Of a stretch of DNA of 39,520 nucleotides, positions 8,270-17,202 are shown piece after piece. A program made the translations under genes and the position numbers. Within the stretch, counting starts at the first letter, position 1; each line of letters opens with the position of its first letter. The stretch covers positions 1 to 39,520 of the forward strand of contig JAOAHF010000017.1 in NCBI GenBank assembly GCA_026415355.1. Reading direction: 5' to 3'. The DNA is from Brevinematales bacterium (GTDB lineage Bacteria; Spirochaetota; Brevinematia; DTOW01). A model generated the notes under the pieces. It was given only the letters and a program-made list of their open reading frames with translations. It was not told where the DNA came from and did no database searches.

Positions 8270-8980
8270 CTTTACACCTAGAATTACTGATATTCCTATA
8301 AACAATATCAGATAAACAACATTCTCTATGTTCACTGCTTGGGTCCTAAAAATAGTTAGGCTATGATACAGTGGTGATATTATAAACGCTACTTTTTCAA
8401 CAAAATTTGGGAAAACAGTTATTGGGAAGAATGTACCAGAAAGAAACATCACTGGACTCAAGTATATGTAGAAGACATAGTCAAAGAAATTCATGGATGG
8501 AGACACTGAAGTAAGAAGCATTCCTAAAGTCCCAAAACAAACTCCCATGACAAAGGCAAGTAACAGCAGCATAGTTATCTCAACTACATCAAGTTGCGTT
8601 AAACCCGATAAGACAACTATTACTAAACTTATCATTGAAGAGATCAAACCTCTTATCGCTCCCCAAGCAACCTCACCTATATAAATATCAATAGTTGTTG
8701 CAGGAGTATGTAAGTAAGAGTAAAACATTTTAGCATAGTACATCTTCGAAAACGAATTGTATGTTGTTTCAAAAAATGAATTATTCATAGCAGGTATAAT
8801 TACAATACTAGGGATTATAAACTCTATGTATCTAACTTGTCCCACCTGTCCTACAATTTTATCAAATCCAATACCAAATGCTAGAATTATAATGATAGTT
8901 TCTATTGAACTAAAAAGTATGCTATACCAATTTTTTCTCCATGCTATAAAGTTTCGCTTCAGTATTGGTACCCACTTCAT
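8243..8980 (-). CDS. ABC-2 type exporter permease (NodJ-like)
   Basis: A membrane permease of 245 residues with about six hydrophobic segments. The N-terminus KRNFIAWRKNWYS is the typical start of NodJ/DrrB-type ABC-2 permeases. It pairs with the ATPase encoded just upstream. The two genes overlap by 59 bases, and the permease ribosome site (GGAGG at about 8988-8992 on the minus strand) lies inside the ATPase coding region, which supports this start and points to coupled translation. The substrate is unknown; relatives export antibiotics, polysaccharide or lipo-oligosaccharide. Confidence 0.9.
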   Translation of the reverse strand: MKWVPILKRNFIAWRKNWYSILFSSIETIIIILAFGIGFDKIVGQVGQVRYIEFIIPSIVIIPAMNNSFFETTYNSFSKMYYAKMFYSYLHTPATTIDIYIGEVAWGAIRGLISSMISLVIVVLSGLTQLDVVEITMLLLLAFVMGVCFGTLGMLLTSVSPSMNFFDYVFYIYLSPVMFLSGTFFPITVFPNFVEKVAFIISPLYHSLTIFRTQAVNIENVVYLILFIGISVILGVKLLERRLIR

Positions 8981-9878
8981 CTTTATCCTCCAACCTTTTA
9001 CCCGTTAAGAATAAAAAAACATCTTCTAATGTAGTTAGTCTAACATGGATCTTTTTTGCACCTCTTGATCTAATCATATGTTTAATATAGTTTGGATCTT
9101 GGTGAAACAATATTAAGTAATTGACAAATTCTATCTTCTTAATACTTTGTAGCTCTTCTGGTAATTGTATCCTGGGAAATATTTCGATAGCGTATGCAGG
9201 CAAATGTCTAGATATGAGTTCTTCTGGACTACCGTTTTCAATTATTATTCCATTATCAATGATATATATTCTATCACACAAAGCCTGTGCTTCGTCTAGG
9301 TAATGAGTAGTTAGTAAAATTGTCTTACCTTTCTCTTTAAGGTGTATTATTTTATCCCATATACTTTTTCTGATTTCTGGATCAAGCCCCACAGTAGGTT
9401 CATCTAGGATTAAGATTTTCGGATCATTTATCAATGACCTTGCTATTATCAATTTTCGTTTCATACCTCCCGACAGATTTTCAACATTCTCATTCATTTT
9501 ATCTAACATCTTGAGTTCGTCTAAGAGTGAAAGAATGATAGGTTTTAACTTTTTTGGCTTAAGTCCGAAGATTTCGCCATATATTAGAAGATTTTCATAA
9601 ACGCTTATATCACTGTCAAGATTATTTTCTTGAGGTACAACTCCCACAAACATCTTAATAAGCTTTAGATCCTCAGGTACACTATACCCCATTACTCTGA
9701 TGTTACCTTCATCAAATTTAACAAGGCCTAGAATAGACTTAACAAGCGTGGTTTTTCCAGCACCATTAGGTCCTAGAAGCCCGACGGTTTCACCTTCATG
9801 TATTTGCATAGCAATTCCTTTAAGAGCTTCAACTCCAAAGTATTTCTTTTTCAAATTGGATATTTCAATTACCTGCAT
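8922..9878 (-). CDS. ABC exporter ATPase (NodI/DrrA-like)
   Basis: The 318-residue nucleotide-binding subunit of the exporter. Walker A is GPNGAGKTT, the signature LSGGMKRKLIIARSL, Walker B ILILDEPTVGLD, and the switch His lies in TTHYLDEA. After the ATPase core a C-terminal tail of about 90 residues contains the 'TTLEDVFLFLTGKRL' end typical of the DrrA/NodI group. The ribosome site AAAGGT is seen before ATG 9878. It is the first gene of a two-gene operon with the ABC-2 permease. The 139 bases upstream (9879-10017) show no gene. Confidence 0.92.
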   Translation of the reverse strand: MQVIEISNLKKKYFGVEALKGIAMQIHEGETVGLLGPNGAGKTTLVKSILGLVKFDEGNIRVMGYSVPEDLKLIKMFVGVVPQENNLDSDISVYENLLIYGEIFGLKPKKLKPIILSLLDELKMLDKMNENVENLSGGMKRKLIIARSLINDPKILILDEPTVGLDPEIRKSIWDKIIHLKEKGKTILLTTHYLDEAQALCDRIYIIDNGIIIENGSPEELISRHLPAYAIEIFPRIQLPEELQSIKKIEFVNYLILFHQDPNYIKHMIRSRGAKKIHVRLTTLEDVFLFLTGKRLEDKDEVGTNTEAKLYSMEKKLV

Positions 9879-10017
9879 ATCAACCTTTCAAAGGACATTT
9901 AAGAAATTGCGATTTAGAAAGTATGAATGGATACCAACAAAATCTTCTAATTAAACTCTTGATATGAACACTATTTGTATAGTAACCCTAAAAGCTTTAT
10001 TCAATCACAAATTGCTT

Positions 10018-11250
10018 TTACTTTTCTTCCACAATCTTTATCTCATCCCGGGTTAGTTCGTAGAGTTGATAGACAAGTTCGTCAATCTCCTCTTCATACT
10101 CTGATGTGCCTTTTAAAGGATTTTGAGATTTGAGCTTTGAGATTTGATCAACTAGTTGTTGTAGTTTTATTATTTTATCGTCTTTAGACAAGATTAGTTT
10201 TGATATAGGAATTAGTTCAACATATTGTTTAATCCATCTGTAAGCATTTTTTGACAGAGAATATGCTATATGCTGAATATACCACCAAGAAATTTTTGAG
10301 TTTAGCACGGAAAGTATAACTTTTAGTCTATTGCCTGTCATCATATAAGCAGTTTGATTTACATAGAATTTGTCTTTGTCAAGACAGAATGAGGGTAGCT
10401 CACTCATTTCCTGCCATATAATCTTTTCTTTTTCAAATTCATCATAATAAGTGCAGTATCTTAATTCCCACCAATAATCTCCCTGATCATCTCTGCGTAT
10501 TAGTCCTTTCCCTTTACCTTTATCGCTTTTAGCAAACTGTATGAGATAGTTATAGAGAGATAAATTCAGTCTTAAAGAATTTTTCAGGAGATTGATTACC
10601 TCTGTTCTTATTACTCCAACCAGCAGGAATGACTATCATCCATAATTCATCCCATTTGTAGCAATATTTTCGTATGTTTCGTCCCCTCAAAACTGGTTTA
10701 ATAATTTCTTCAGTAAGTTTTCTCTACTTTTCAGTCTTACAACTATCAAGAATTACATCTCTAGTCTTAGTGTCAATTATAAATGCTTCGTTGTAACCTG
10801 TTAAGATACCACGATATATTTTAACATTCTACTCTTTGAGTGAATTACCTATTTTTTTCTATCTTTTCTTTTAGTTTTAATATTCTATCTTCAGATAAAA
10901 CAAAAACTTCTTTAGAGAGTTGGCTCTGTTTAGTTATTTGTTAGTTCTCCTTTATAAAAATTATTGCTTCTTTAGACTTTTGAGTGTTGACGGTACATTA
11001 GCAAAGTTAATATACGGTTCAGGCCGTAAAGGTTGTTTTTTCAGAAGAACTATACAAGTATCAACTCCTTGCTCAAACACATGGAAGTCTCCGAAATAAA
11101 TTATCCTTAAGATTGTTGTTTTATCTAAAAGAAATTCTCTCAATTTTTCACCGTAATCTACTCTCATCTATTTGTTTGATGAGATAAAGCACAGTATTCC
11201 AGAATCTTTGAGTATGTTGTATCCTTTTTCGTAGAAAAAAACGTAAGGTA
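10018..11250 (-). pseudogene. Remnant of Eco57I-like N6-adenine methylase/restriction enzyme
   Basis: Read on the minus strand with frame changes, this is the C-terminal two thirds of a TaqI/Eco57I-class DNA methylase-restriction protein. Legible pieces are YEKGYNILKDSGILCFISSN, then TAG at 11170-11168 where the family has Trp; MRVDYGEKLREFLLDKT; a frame change near 10967; KEAIIFIKEN and a TAA; a change in an A7 run near 10855; KE, then TAG at 10831-10829, NVKIYRGILTGYNEAFIID; TAG at 10726-10724; and finally an open stretch to the stop at 10018 with KPVLRGRNIRKY, WMIVIPAGW, DDQGDYWWELR and FEKEKIIWQE. At least two of the stops are single changes of TGG to TAG. The catalytic NPPY region and everything before it are gone. 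The last 390 bases remain open but cannot make a working enzyme. Confidence 0.85.
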
Positions 11251-11994
11251 AGCATAAGCTCTCAGAGGGTTTATTTTTCTAATAAATGTTTCTTTTTCAA
11301 ATTCAAAGGTTTTAACAACATCTTCTTGAGAAAGTTCTATAGATGATTCCCAAAGACTATCAAAATACTTCTCTGCTTCTTCAAATCCGTAATCTTTTAT
11401 TTCAACATTAAACTCATTTCGTGACTCAAGTCCTGCCCTAGTTAGATTACTACTACTACCTGTAATGAGTAAATTTGGTGTAATCTTGTTATTCAATTTG
11501 AATAGGTATAAATTCGCGCGATTTGGCTCCTTTGTTTTTCTTATTACGAGTTTGCGCTCCCGAAGAAGTTTAATAAAGAAGTCTATCTGTTCGTATATTT
11601 CCTTTCCATCCAGGTTTCCAGATGTGAAAGTAATTTTTAGAGGTTTTATAAAATCTTTTTCAGCAGAATCAATGTTGAATTCTTTTTCTAACTTTGCGAC
11701 TTTGTAGATACCGTAAGCATTTTTGTCTATATCAAGACTTACTAGTATCTTCAAGTGCTCTTCTTCTAGCTTGCCTTCATTTTAAAGTTTTTCAAGTTCC
11801 TTGTAGATTGCCTGAATACCGGAAAAGTAGAAAAATCCAACTAGAAACTTTAACTCCTTGCTTTCGAATACGAGATCTTTTAATCTTTGCTTTAAGCTTT
11901 TCCGGTTTTCATTTGTTATGAAACTGCTAATACTAACTACTCCGTATTCTAAATGATTAGAAATAAACCTTTTGTAATTGTAGTAGATCACCAA
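11250..11994 (-). pseudogene. Remnant of a helicase with N-terminal phospholipase D domain
   Basis: The opening part (SSFITNENRKSLKQRLKDL, FLVGFFYFSG) and the following segment (ILVSLDIDKNAYG, ITGSSSNLTRAGLESRNEFN) match the PLD-type N-terminal domain found on SNF2-family helicases near restriction-modification genes. The two segments are in one frame and separated by a single TAA at 11784-11782. The expected HxK of the PLD site is NRANLYLF here, so the His and Lys are both lost. After EFEKETFIRKINPLRAYAYL the sequence runs straight into the methylase remnant in another frame, so the whole helicase motor and the start of the methylase gene have been deleted. The junction is near 11250. This is dead DNA, not a gene. 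Confidence 0.75.
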
Positions 11995-12263
11995 ACTCTA
12001 AAACACCATCTGAGTGTCAACACCTTACCAATAGCATAAAAGTTCTCTACCTAAAAACGTTTACAAAAGTAGATTACTTTTTTTCTAATCTTTGCTGATA
12101 TCTCATATTACTCACTATCCCAACAGAATGTTTAACATGAATTGCCACCGTAAATACCACAAAACATAACATTCTCAAACATCACTACCAACCTTTCCAA
12201 CCTACCCAAATTATCTAGCCAATCCTTTACAGGTGTACACACTGTACACTACTAGTGTAGTAA
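11995..12263. other. Gap without genes, with a perfect palindrome
   Basis: I see no coding sequence here. TACACTA-C-TAGTGTA at 12245-12259 is a perfect 15-base palindrome. Just upstream, TGTACAC occurs twice in tandem (about 12235-12249). The palindrome lies right after the stop codon of the leftward gene at 12264 but has no T-tract, so it is not a standard terminator; it could be an operator or a processing site. Confidence 0.4.
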
Positions 12264-13010
12264 TTATTTTTTTATAAGGAAGTCAAGGTTAAAATACCTA
12301 CTTGGTATATCTCTCAGTATCATATCTAAGTAATTCATTACGGAATATCTGTTGGTAGATATGGAATCGTAGATTGTTATTTTGCTTATTCTCATACCTC
12401 CTCCCATTTCTTTCACGTCTGAATAGTATGCCTCCTTAAGCTTCCTTCCACTCAAAGAAAAAAACTCCGCTTTAACAGGCCTATAATCCTCCTTTCTAAC
12501 CAAGTAATTAATCCTGTAGTAGGTTACCCCATCTGTCTCCTTCGCAACTAGCTCAAGCAAATAACATTCATCCCCATTTATGTTTACTTCTCCTTTGAAG
12601 TTAGCTCTATAGTCCTCCGATAGGTTTATCTTTGCTATATCTCCGTTCGCTACCTCTCCCATAAGTCTCTGAGCCGGCGTTATCCTGATAGGCTTACTCG
12701 TATTCGGGAATATCATCCACATTTCATTCCCCAACATAAGCATCCTCCTGCCCCTCCAACTAGCCGGACCTGTGAACTCAACCATCACCGAGTTTATATC
12801 CCTAACGTAACTCCTAAGCTCCAACTCCTCCACCTTCTGGTTATCCCTGAAAGATGTTACCTTCATCAGAGCTTCAAAAGAAGAGGCAGGTGCCCTCCAT
12901 AAATCTGCCTTCTTTACTACATCACCAGCATCTACACCAAAAGAATCAGAAACAAAAAAAAGTATAATAACTGAAATAAAAAAGTAATTCCTTCTTATCC
13001 ATATCTCCAT
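12264..13010 (-). CDS. Outer-membrane lipoprotein-sorting family protein (LolA-like fold)
   Basis: A secreted 248-residue protein resembling the PF17131-type 'outer membrane lipoprotein-sorting protein' family, which has a LolA/LolB-like fold. The family core is visible: ASWRGRRMLMLGNEMWMIFP, then KPIRITPAQRLMGEVANGDIAK and the DYRA segment. Residues 1-25 (RRNYFFISVIILFFVSDSFG) are a signal peptide, which is why I start at ATG 13010 and not at the upstream in-frame ATG at 13073. No ribosome site is seen. The gene diverges from an operon encoding an Omp85-like barrel and a LolD/permease pair. In other bacteria this family is often next to RND or MacB/FtsX-type permeases, so a shared role in moving lipid or lipoprotein across the periplasm is likely. 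Confidence 0.8.
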   Translation of the reverse strand: MEIWIRRNYFFISVIILFFVSDSFGVDAGDVVKKADLWRAPASSFEALMKVTSFRDNQKVEELELRSYVRDINSVMVEFTGPASWRGRRMLMLGNEMWMIFPNTSKPIRITPAQRLMGEVANGDIAKINLSEDYRANFKGEVNINGDECYLLELVAKETDGVTYYRINYLVRKEDYRPVKAEFFSLSGRKLKEAYYSDVKEMGGGMRISKITIYDSISTNRYSVMNYLDMILRDIPSRYFNLDFLIKK

Positions 13011-13262
13011 ACTAAAACAGTATGTTAGAACTATTGAAATCATTTCAACAAAACCCATGTTTGTCAAAAGCAAATACCAAGCACCCTTTATACCAAAGAT
13101 TTTTATATAATCATATGCAAGACCTTAAAACAGAAGACTAATCCTAGAAAACATCTACTCAAGTAAGACATCGAAAAGTATGTAGCTAACTACTTATCTT
13201 TAAATCTTCAAATACGGATAATTTAAACTCTGTACTAAAGCAACTATAAGAGGAGGTAGCAC

Positions 13263-14447
13263 ATGGTACACTTAATTATAGTCATCATTTGCTCAATAAT
13301 ACAAAAGAATCTCTTCCCTATAGAGATCAACAAAATCAAGGTACTCGGTAACACTCACACAAAAGAAGAAACCATATTATCCATAGCTTCAGAGTTTAGG
13401 TCTGGAAAAGAATTTCCTGAAGCTGAACTAGAGAATATCGCTAATAGAGTTGAAGAGAGACTTAGAAGGACTACTTGGTTTTATTCATCTAAAGTTTATG
13501 TTGTTGAAAGCAGCAAAGGTAAAGAGTATAGGAATATTGTTATTGAAGTGGACGAGGGATTTCTACTAAGGTTTTCTGGTGGATATGCTTATGGAATGTT
13601 CGGTATAGATAACATCTGGGGTAGTGGTGAGAAACTTCTTTTGTACCTTGGATACAACAAGCAAGGAATTGAATTTGAAGTAGACAACCTACTGGAGAGA
13701 TTTTTTCTAAAGAGCAGAATTGGCAACTTCAATAGCTTTTATTATTCATCACATACAAAAAAGGTAGAGACACAGTTTGTTGGAGCTGAAGTAGATGCAG
13801 GGTACAAATTTAACTGGGACACAAGCTTTAGCATTCTAGGTGGATACGCTCTTGTATTTAGCGACAAATACGAGTTTTTGTTCAATCACTACTACTCAGG
13901 AGTGAGGTTTGAGGTTGACACAAGAGACGATGTATTCTCTGCTAACAAGGGATATTATTTTGCGTTAGCTACCAAAATATTGAGATTTGAAGAACCAACG
14001 TTTGGAGTAGATTTTAGGGCATTTGTATCAATTTTTGATGATTTAAGGATAGGGATAAGAGGTGTTGTTGAAGGAGGTAGAAAACTCTCACAGGAGTATA
14101 GGTTTAACGTAATAGGAATTGATGGTGTAAGAGGAATACCTGTTGAGAGTATGGTAGGTAACTTAAAAACTCTTATGAACCTTGAGCTTAGGAAAAACTT
14201 GGTAGATACCTCAATTTTAGGTTTTCTTAACTTGAAGTTTGAAGGAGTTGGATTTGTAGACGTAGGTAGATGTTTCAATAGCTTAGAAGAAGTAATTAAT
14301 TTACTTGAGTTTGATTATCCTACTGCTTTCGGACTAGGTTTGAGATTATATTTTCTAGAACCAGTTTTCTTACCCATTAGACTTGAGATTGGAGTTGATA
14401 AGAAGATGAATTATAACATACTATTTTCTGTTAGTGAGCCATTTTGA
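13263..14447 (+). CDS. Omp85-like outer-membrane barrel with one POTRA domain
   Basis: A 394-residue predicted outer-membrane protein. After a short hydrophobic start, residues 20-100 (INKIKVLGNTHTKEETILS ... IVIEVDEG) look like a POTRA domain, and the rest is beta-rich. The C-terminal barrel includes RFEVDTRDDVFSANKGYYF, common in the surface-antigen domain, and VIGIDGVRG, which resembles the VRG-F/Y motif of loop 6 in BamA and TpsB proteins. BamA has five POTRA domains, so this is a short accessory member rather than BamA itself. AGGAGG stands just before ATG 13263. First gene of a five-gene operon; the next gene begins 11 bases after its stop. The final residue is Phe, as usual for outer-membrane barrels. 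Confidence 0.82.
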   Translation: MVHLIIVIICSIIQKNLFPIEINKIKVLGNTHTKEETILSIASEFRSGKEFPEAELENIANRVEERLRRTTWFYSSKVYVVESSKGKEYRNIVIEVDEGFLLRFSGGYAYGMFGIDNIWGSGEKLLLYLGYNKQGIEFEVDNLLERFFLKSRIGNFNSFYYSSHTKKVETQFVGAEVDAGYKFNWDTSFSILGGYALVFSDKYEFLFNHYYSGVRFEVDTRDDVFSANKGYYFALATKILRFEEPTFGVDFRAFVSIFDDLRIGIRGVVEGGRKLSQEYRFNVIGIDGVRGIPVESMVGNLKTLMNLELRKNLVDTSILGFLNLKFEGVGFVDVGRCFNSLEEVINLLEFDYPTAFGLGLRLYFLEPVFLPIRLEIGVDKKMNYNILFSVSEPF

Positions 14448-14458
14448 GGAAGGTAAGT

Positions 14459-15799
14459 ATGAAGATACAAAAATCCTACATCACAGTTCTGTTTATTTTT
14501 GTAATCCTCACCAATCTATACGGAGAGGCTGATATAGGCTACTATTCTATTTACTCGTCTCCTTCCGACTCATATCTCAACCCTGCTAACATTCTTAATC
14601 TCAAAGACACTGTAAATCTACAAATCCAAATATTTCTAAGCCTAAAGTTTAGTTTTCTTAATGATGCTATCACCCTCAAGGTATCAGACAGACTTAACAT
14701 CCACCCAAACGGAGGAACAACAAGTGTAACAAATAAGATTAACGAACTGCTACTCTCTTTCTACCCCTATGAGTGGCTAATATTGAGCTTGGGGAAAGAG
14801 GTCGTAAGAAGCGGTGTCGGCTTCTTCAAAAATCCATCAGATTTTCTAATAAATAGAAAAACACTGGGATTTGAGAGCAAAGAGGATGCTGACAAATATC
14901 TAGAGGGTAGAATTATTGCCAGTTCTCATATTATTTCAGACATTTACTCATTCCAACTCGCCTTTTCACCTAGAATATTATGGGATAGTAGCAGTAATAA
15001 GATTCTAGATTACCTATCATCAAACCAGGAGGAATACAAAGTACTTGCTAAGTTTTCAGGAAACTTCTACGGTCTAGACGTTTCCCCTGTTTTCTGTTAT
15101 GATGAGAAGATAAATGGGGGAATGAATTTATCTTATGTCATCGGTGATAATCTTGAGATACACTTTGAGGGGAGTATAGTTGATAGAGATACCAAGAAGA
15201 TTATTGTTGACAGAGATGTTGTAAGTAACGGTATTAAGATAGGGACAACAAACGCTCTTGAGAGTTTTGAGATTAAGTGGATACCAAAAGTCATAATAGG
15301 AGGGCACTACACTTTCAGTGATATAAAATTCAACATTATGTTTGAATACTTCTACAATGGTATCGGCTTAGACGGCAAGGAATGGTTTTCGACGCTTGAC
15401 AAATTTGAGAAAAATTATAACGATATATCTTCTGGTTTTCCGATGCTGGCAAGTTTCTTCCTTGGAATACAAACTAACATTCCAAATCAGCTTCTTCTTT
15501 CTTTGTCTTCACTTAACACTGTAAAAGAGTTTATTGAACACTATGGTATTACAGGTATAGTTAAACATTACGGAATGTTAAGAGCTTACAAAGAATTTGA
15601 TATACCTCTTAGCCTAGAATTTATATTAGTTAAGAACCTTGTTGATTTAAGCGGATATGTCGTAAACAGGTTTTCCTACTCACTAGAGATCGGAAAAATC
15701 GAAGTTGGAATAGGATTTCCGTATGGCGGTAAAAAAAGCGAGTTTGGCTTGAGCTTAGATAGATTCGTTTTATTCTCCTCTTTCAAAATCATCATCTAG
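14459..15799 (+). CDS. Probable outer-membrane or periplasmic beta-rich protein, unknown function
   Basis: A 446-residue protein with a clear signal peptide (ITVLFIFVILTNLYG) followed by alternating polar and hydrophobic strands, as in outer-membrane barrels. I recognise no named family. The start is ATG 14459, placed by the ribosome site GAGGAAGG at about 14446-14453; the frame extends five codons upstream only to a TTG. It begins 11 bases after the Omp85-like gene and ends 10 bases before the next one, inside the same operon. The opening 'GYYSIYSSPSDSYLNPANI' is reminiscent of FadL/PorV-type proteins that begin with 'NPA', but this is a weak resemblance. Confidence 0.75.
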   Translation: MKIQKSYITVLFIFVILTNLYGEADIGYYSIYSSPSDSYLNPANILNLKDTVNLQIQIFLSLKFSFLNDAITLKVSDRLNIHPNGGTTSVTNKINELLLSFYPYEWLILSLGKEVVRSGVGFFKNPSDFLINRKTLGFESKEDADKYLEGRIIASSHIISDIYSFQLAFSPRILWDSSSNKILDYLSSNQEEYKVLAKFSGNFYGLDVSPVFCYDEKINGGMNLSYVIGDNLEIHFEGSIVDRDTKKIIVDRDVVSNGIKIGTTNALESFEIKWIPKVIIGGHYTFSDIKFNIMFEYFYNGIGLDGKEWFSTLDKFEKNYNDISSGFPMLASFFLGIQTNIPNQLLLSLSSLNTVKEFIEHYGITGIVKHYGMLRAYKEFDIPLSLEFILVKNLVDLSGYVVNRFSYSLEIGKIEVGIGFPYGGKKSEFGLSLDRFVLFSSFKIII

Positions 15800-15809
15800 G
15801 AGGCATATT

Positions 15810-16514
15810 ATGAGAATTTTTCCTACATCGTTGATACTTTTTTTGTTATTCTCAACTTCCTTCGGCATCAGTAGAAATGAGATTATGTCTATTAGCAGCT
15901 ATTTCAACTCAAATACTCAGGCAGTTTTAGATACAATCAAGAAAACTGATACTTCAAATGAGTTTGGAAAAACAAAAAAAGCAATACTTCTATCTGTGAT
16001 TGGAGTTAGAACAAATGATGGAAAGTCATACTACGAAGCAATTAGTCTACTCGAGGAAATACTTAAGAACAACAGAAATCCTATTCTGATTGCTTACCTA
16101 GGTATGAACTATGCACTAGTTGCTAGGTATGATCTAAACCCTTCTATCAAAACACTTTTTGGAAATAGAGCCATAAGCACTTTCAAAGAAGCAGTCAATA
16201 TGGATAGCAAAGATTGGTATATTAGGTATCTTAGGGGTAATGTGTTATTTGAGTTTCCAGAGTTTTTCAAAGTTGGTAATGTTGTGAAAGAAGACTTCCT
16301 ATACCTTGAGAGACTTATAGCAAATGGTGAGTTAAACGATCCTTCGGTTTTGGTGAGTATCTACTTTTTCATCGGTGAGATGTACAAACTCGACAGAAAA
16401 ATAAGCAAATCAATAGAGTATTGGAAAAAGTCCGTTGAAATAGGAGATGCTTACAAAATAAGAAGTGATGAATATACAAAATCTAAAAAGAGACTTGAGA
16501 TATTTCTAGATTAG
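15810..16514 (+). CDS. Secreted helical (TPR-like) protein
   Basis: A 234-residue protein with a signal peptide (FPTSLILFLLFSTSFG) and then mostly helical sequence. Segments such as AISLLEEILKNNRNPILIAY, AISTFKEAVNMDSKDWYIRY and SIEYWKKSVEIGDAYK have the spacing of tetratricopeptide repeats. Such repeats usually hold partner proteins together. The ribosome site AGGAGG precedes ATG 15810. It sits between a probable barrel gene and the ABC ATPase gene in one operon with gaps of 10 and 9 bases, so it may be a periplasmic adaptor of that machine. No catalytic motif is seen. Confidence 0.75.
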   Translation: MRIFPTSLILFLLFSTSFGISRNEIMSISSYFNSNTQAVLDTIKKTDTSNEFGKTKKAILLSVIGVRTNDGKSYYEAISLLEEILKNNRNPILIAYLGMNYALVARYDLNPSIKTLFGNRAISTFKEAVNMDSKDWYIRYLRGNVLFEFPEFFKVGNVVKEDFLYLERLIANGELNDPSVLVSIYFFIGEMYKLDRKISKSIEYWKKSVEIGDAYKIRSDEYTKSKKRLEIFLD

Positions 16515-16523
16515 GAGGAGGCT

Positions 16524-17192
16524 ATGGGAGCAATCGTAAGATGTGAGAATATTAGTAAGACTTACAAAATCGGAAAGGTTGAAGTTAAGGCACTACGAGG
16601 AATCAGTCTTGAGATCGAGGAGGGAGACGTAGTATGTATAATGGGACCTAGCGGCTCTGGTAAAACAACCTTGCTCAACCTAATTGGCTGTATAGATACT
16701 CCAACAGATGGAAAAGTCTTTATCGATGGAAGAGATACTGCAACTATGGCTGACAACCAACTATCAGAATTTAGAAACAAAACAATAGGTTTCGTATTTC
16801 AGAATTTTAACCTTATACCTGTACTTGATGTGTATGAAAATATAGAGTATCCCCTTATCCTTGGAGGACAAAAAATAGATAGGGACTGGATATATTACCT
16901 GATAGACAGAGTTGGTCTAAAAGATTTTATTAAGCATAAGCCAGATGAACTTTCCGGAGGACAAAAGCAGAGAGTTGCAATAGCTAGAGCACTGGCAACC
17001 AAACCAAAACTTGTGATCGCTGATGAACCAACAGCTAACCTGGATACTAAAACTGGTGAAGCAATTGTAGATTTGCTACTTGAGTTTAACAAAGAGAGGG
17101 GAACTACTTTTATCTTTTCTACTCACTCAGAACTACTTGCCAAGCACTCAAAAAGGATTATCAACTTGCTTGACGGTAGGATTGTAAATTAG
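16524..17192 (+). CDS. lolD: ABC transporter ATPase, LolD/MacB type
   Basis: A 222-residue ATPase of the LolD/FtsE/MacB group, which drives extraction or mechanotransmission rather than classical transport. Walker A is GPSGSGKTT (41-49), the Q-loop FVFQNFNLIP, the signature LSGGQKQRVAIARAL, Walker B LVIADEPTANLD and the switch His in FSTHSE. The start Met is preceded by AGGAGG. The next gene, 10 bases downstream, encodes its FtsX-type permease. Together with the nearby lipoprotein-sorting-like gene the likely job is moving lipoproteins or lipids to the outer membrane, but MacB-like efflux is possible. Confidence 0.92.
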   Translation: MGAIVRCENISKTYKIGKVEVKALRGISLEIEEGDVVCIMGPSGSGKTTLLNLIGCIDTPTDGKVFIDGRDTATMADNQLSEFRNKTIGFVFQNFNLIPVLDVYENIEYPLILGGQKIDRDWIYYLIDRVGLKDFIKHKPDELSGGQKQRVAIARALATKPKLVIADEPTANLDTKTGEAIVDLLLEFNKERGTTFIFSTHSELLAKHSKRIINLLDGRIVN

Positions 17193-17202
17193 GAGGTTAC
17201 GT

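Noticed and set aside
10018-10407. Treating the open 129-codon stretch as an independent small gene
   Set aside because: It continues in frame with upstream protein-like sequence (DDQGDYWWELR and before) and is the tail of the broken methylase; its first ATG has no ribosome site.
11164-11754. Treating this 196-codon frame as a complete PLD protein
   Set aside because: Its C-terminal 30 residues are out-of-frame translation of methylase sequence after a deletion, the PLD histidine is gone, and its N-terminal half lies beyond a stop at 11782.
13263-14447. Calling this gene bamA
   Set aside because: Only one POTRA domain fits before the barrel, and the length is half that of BamA.
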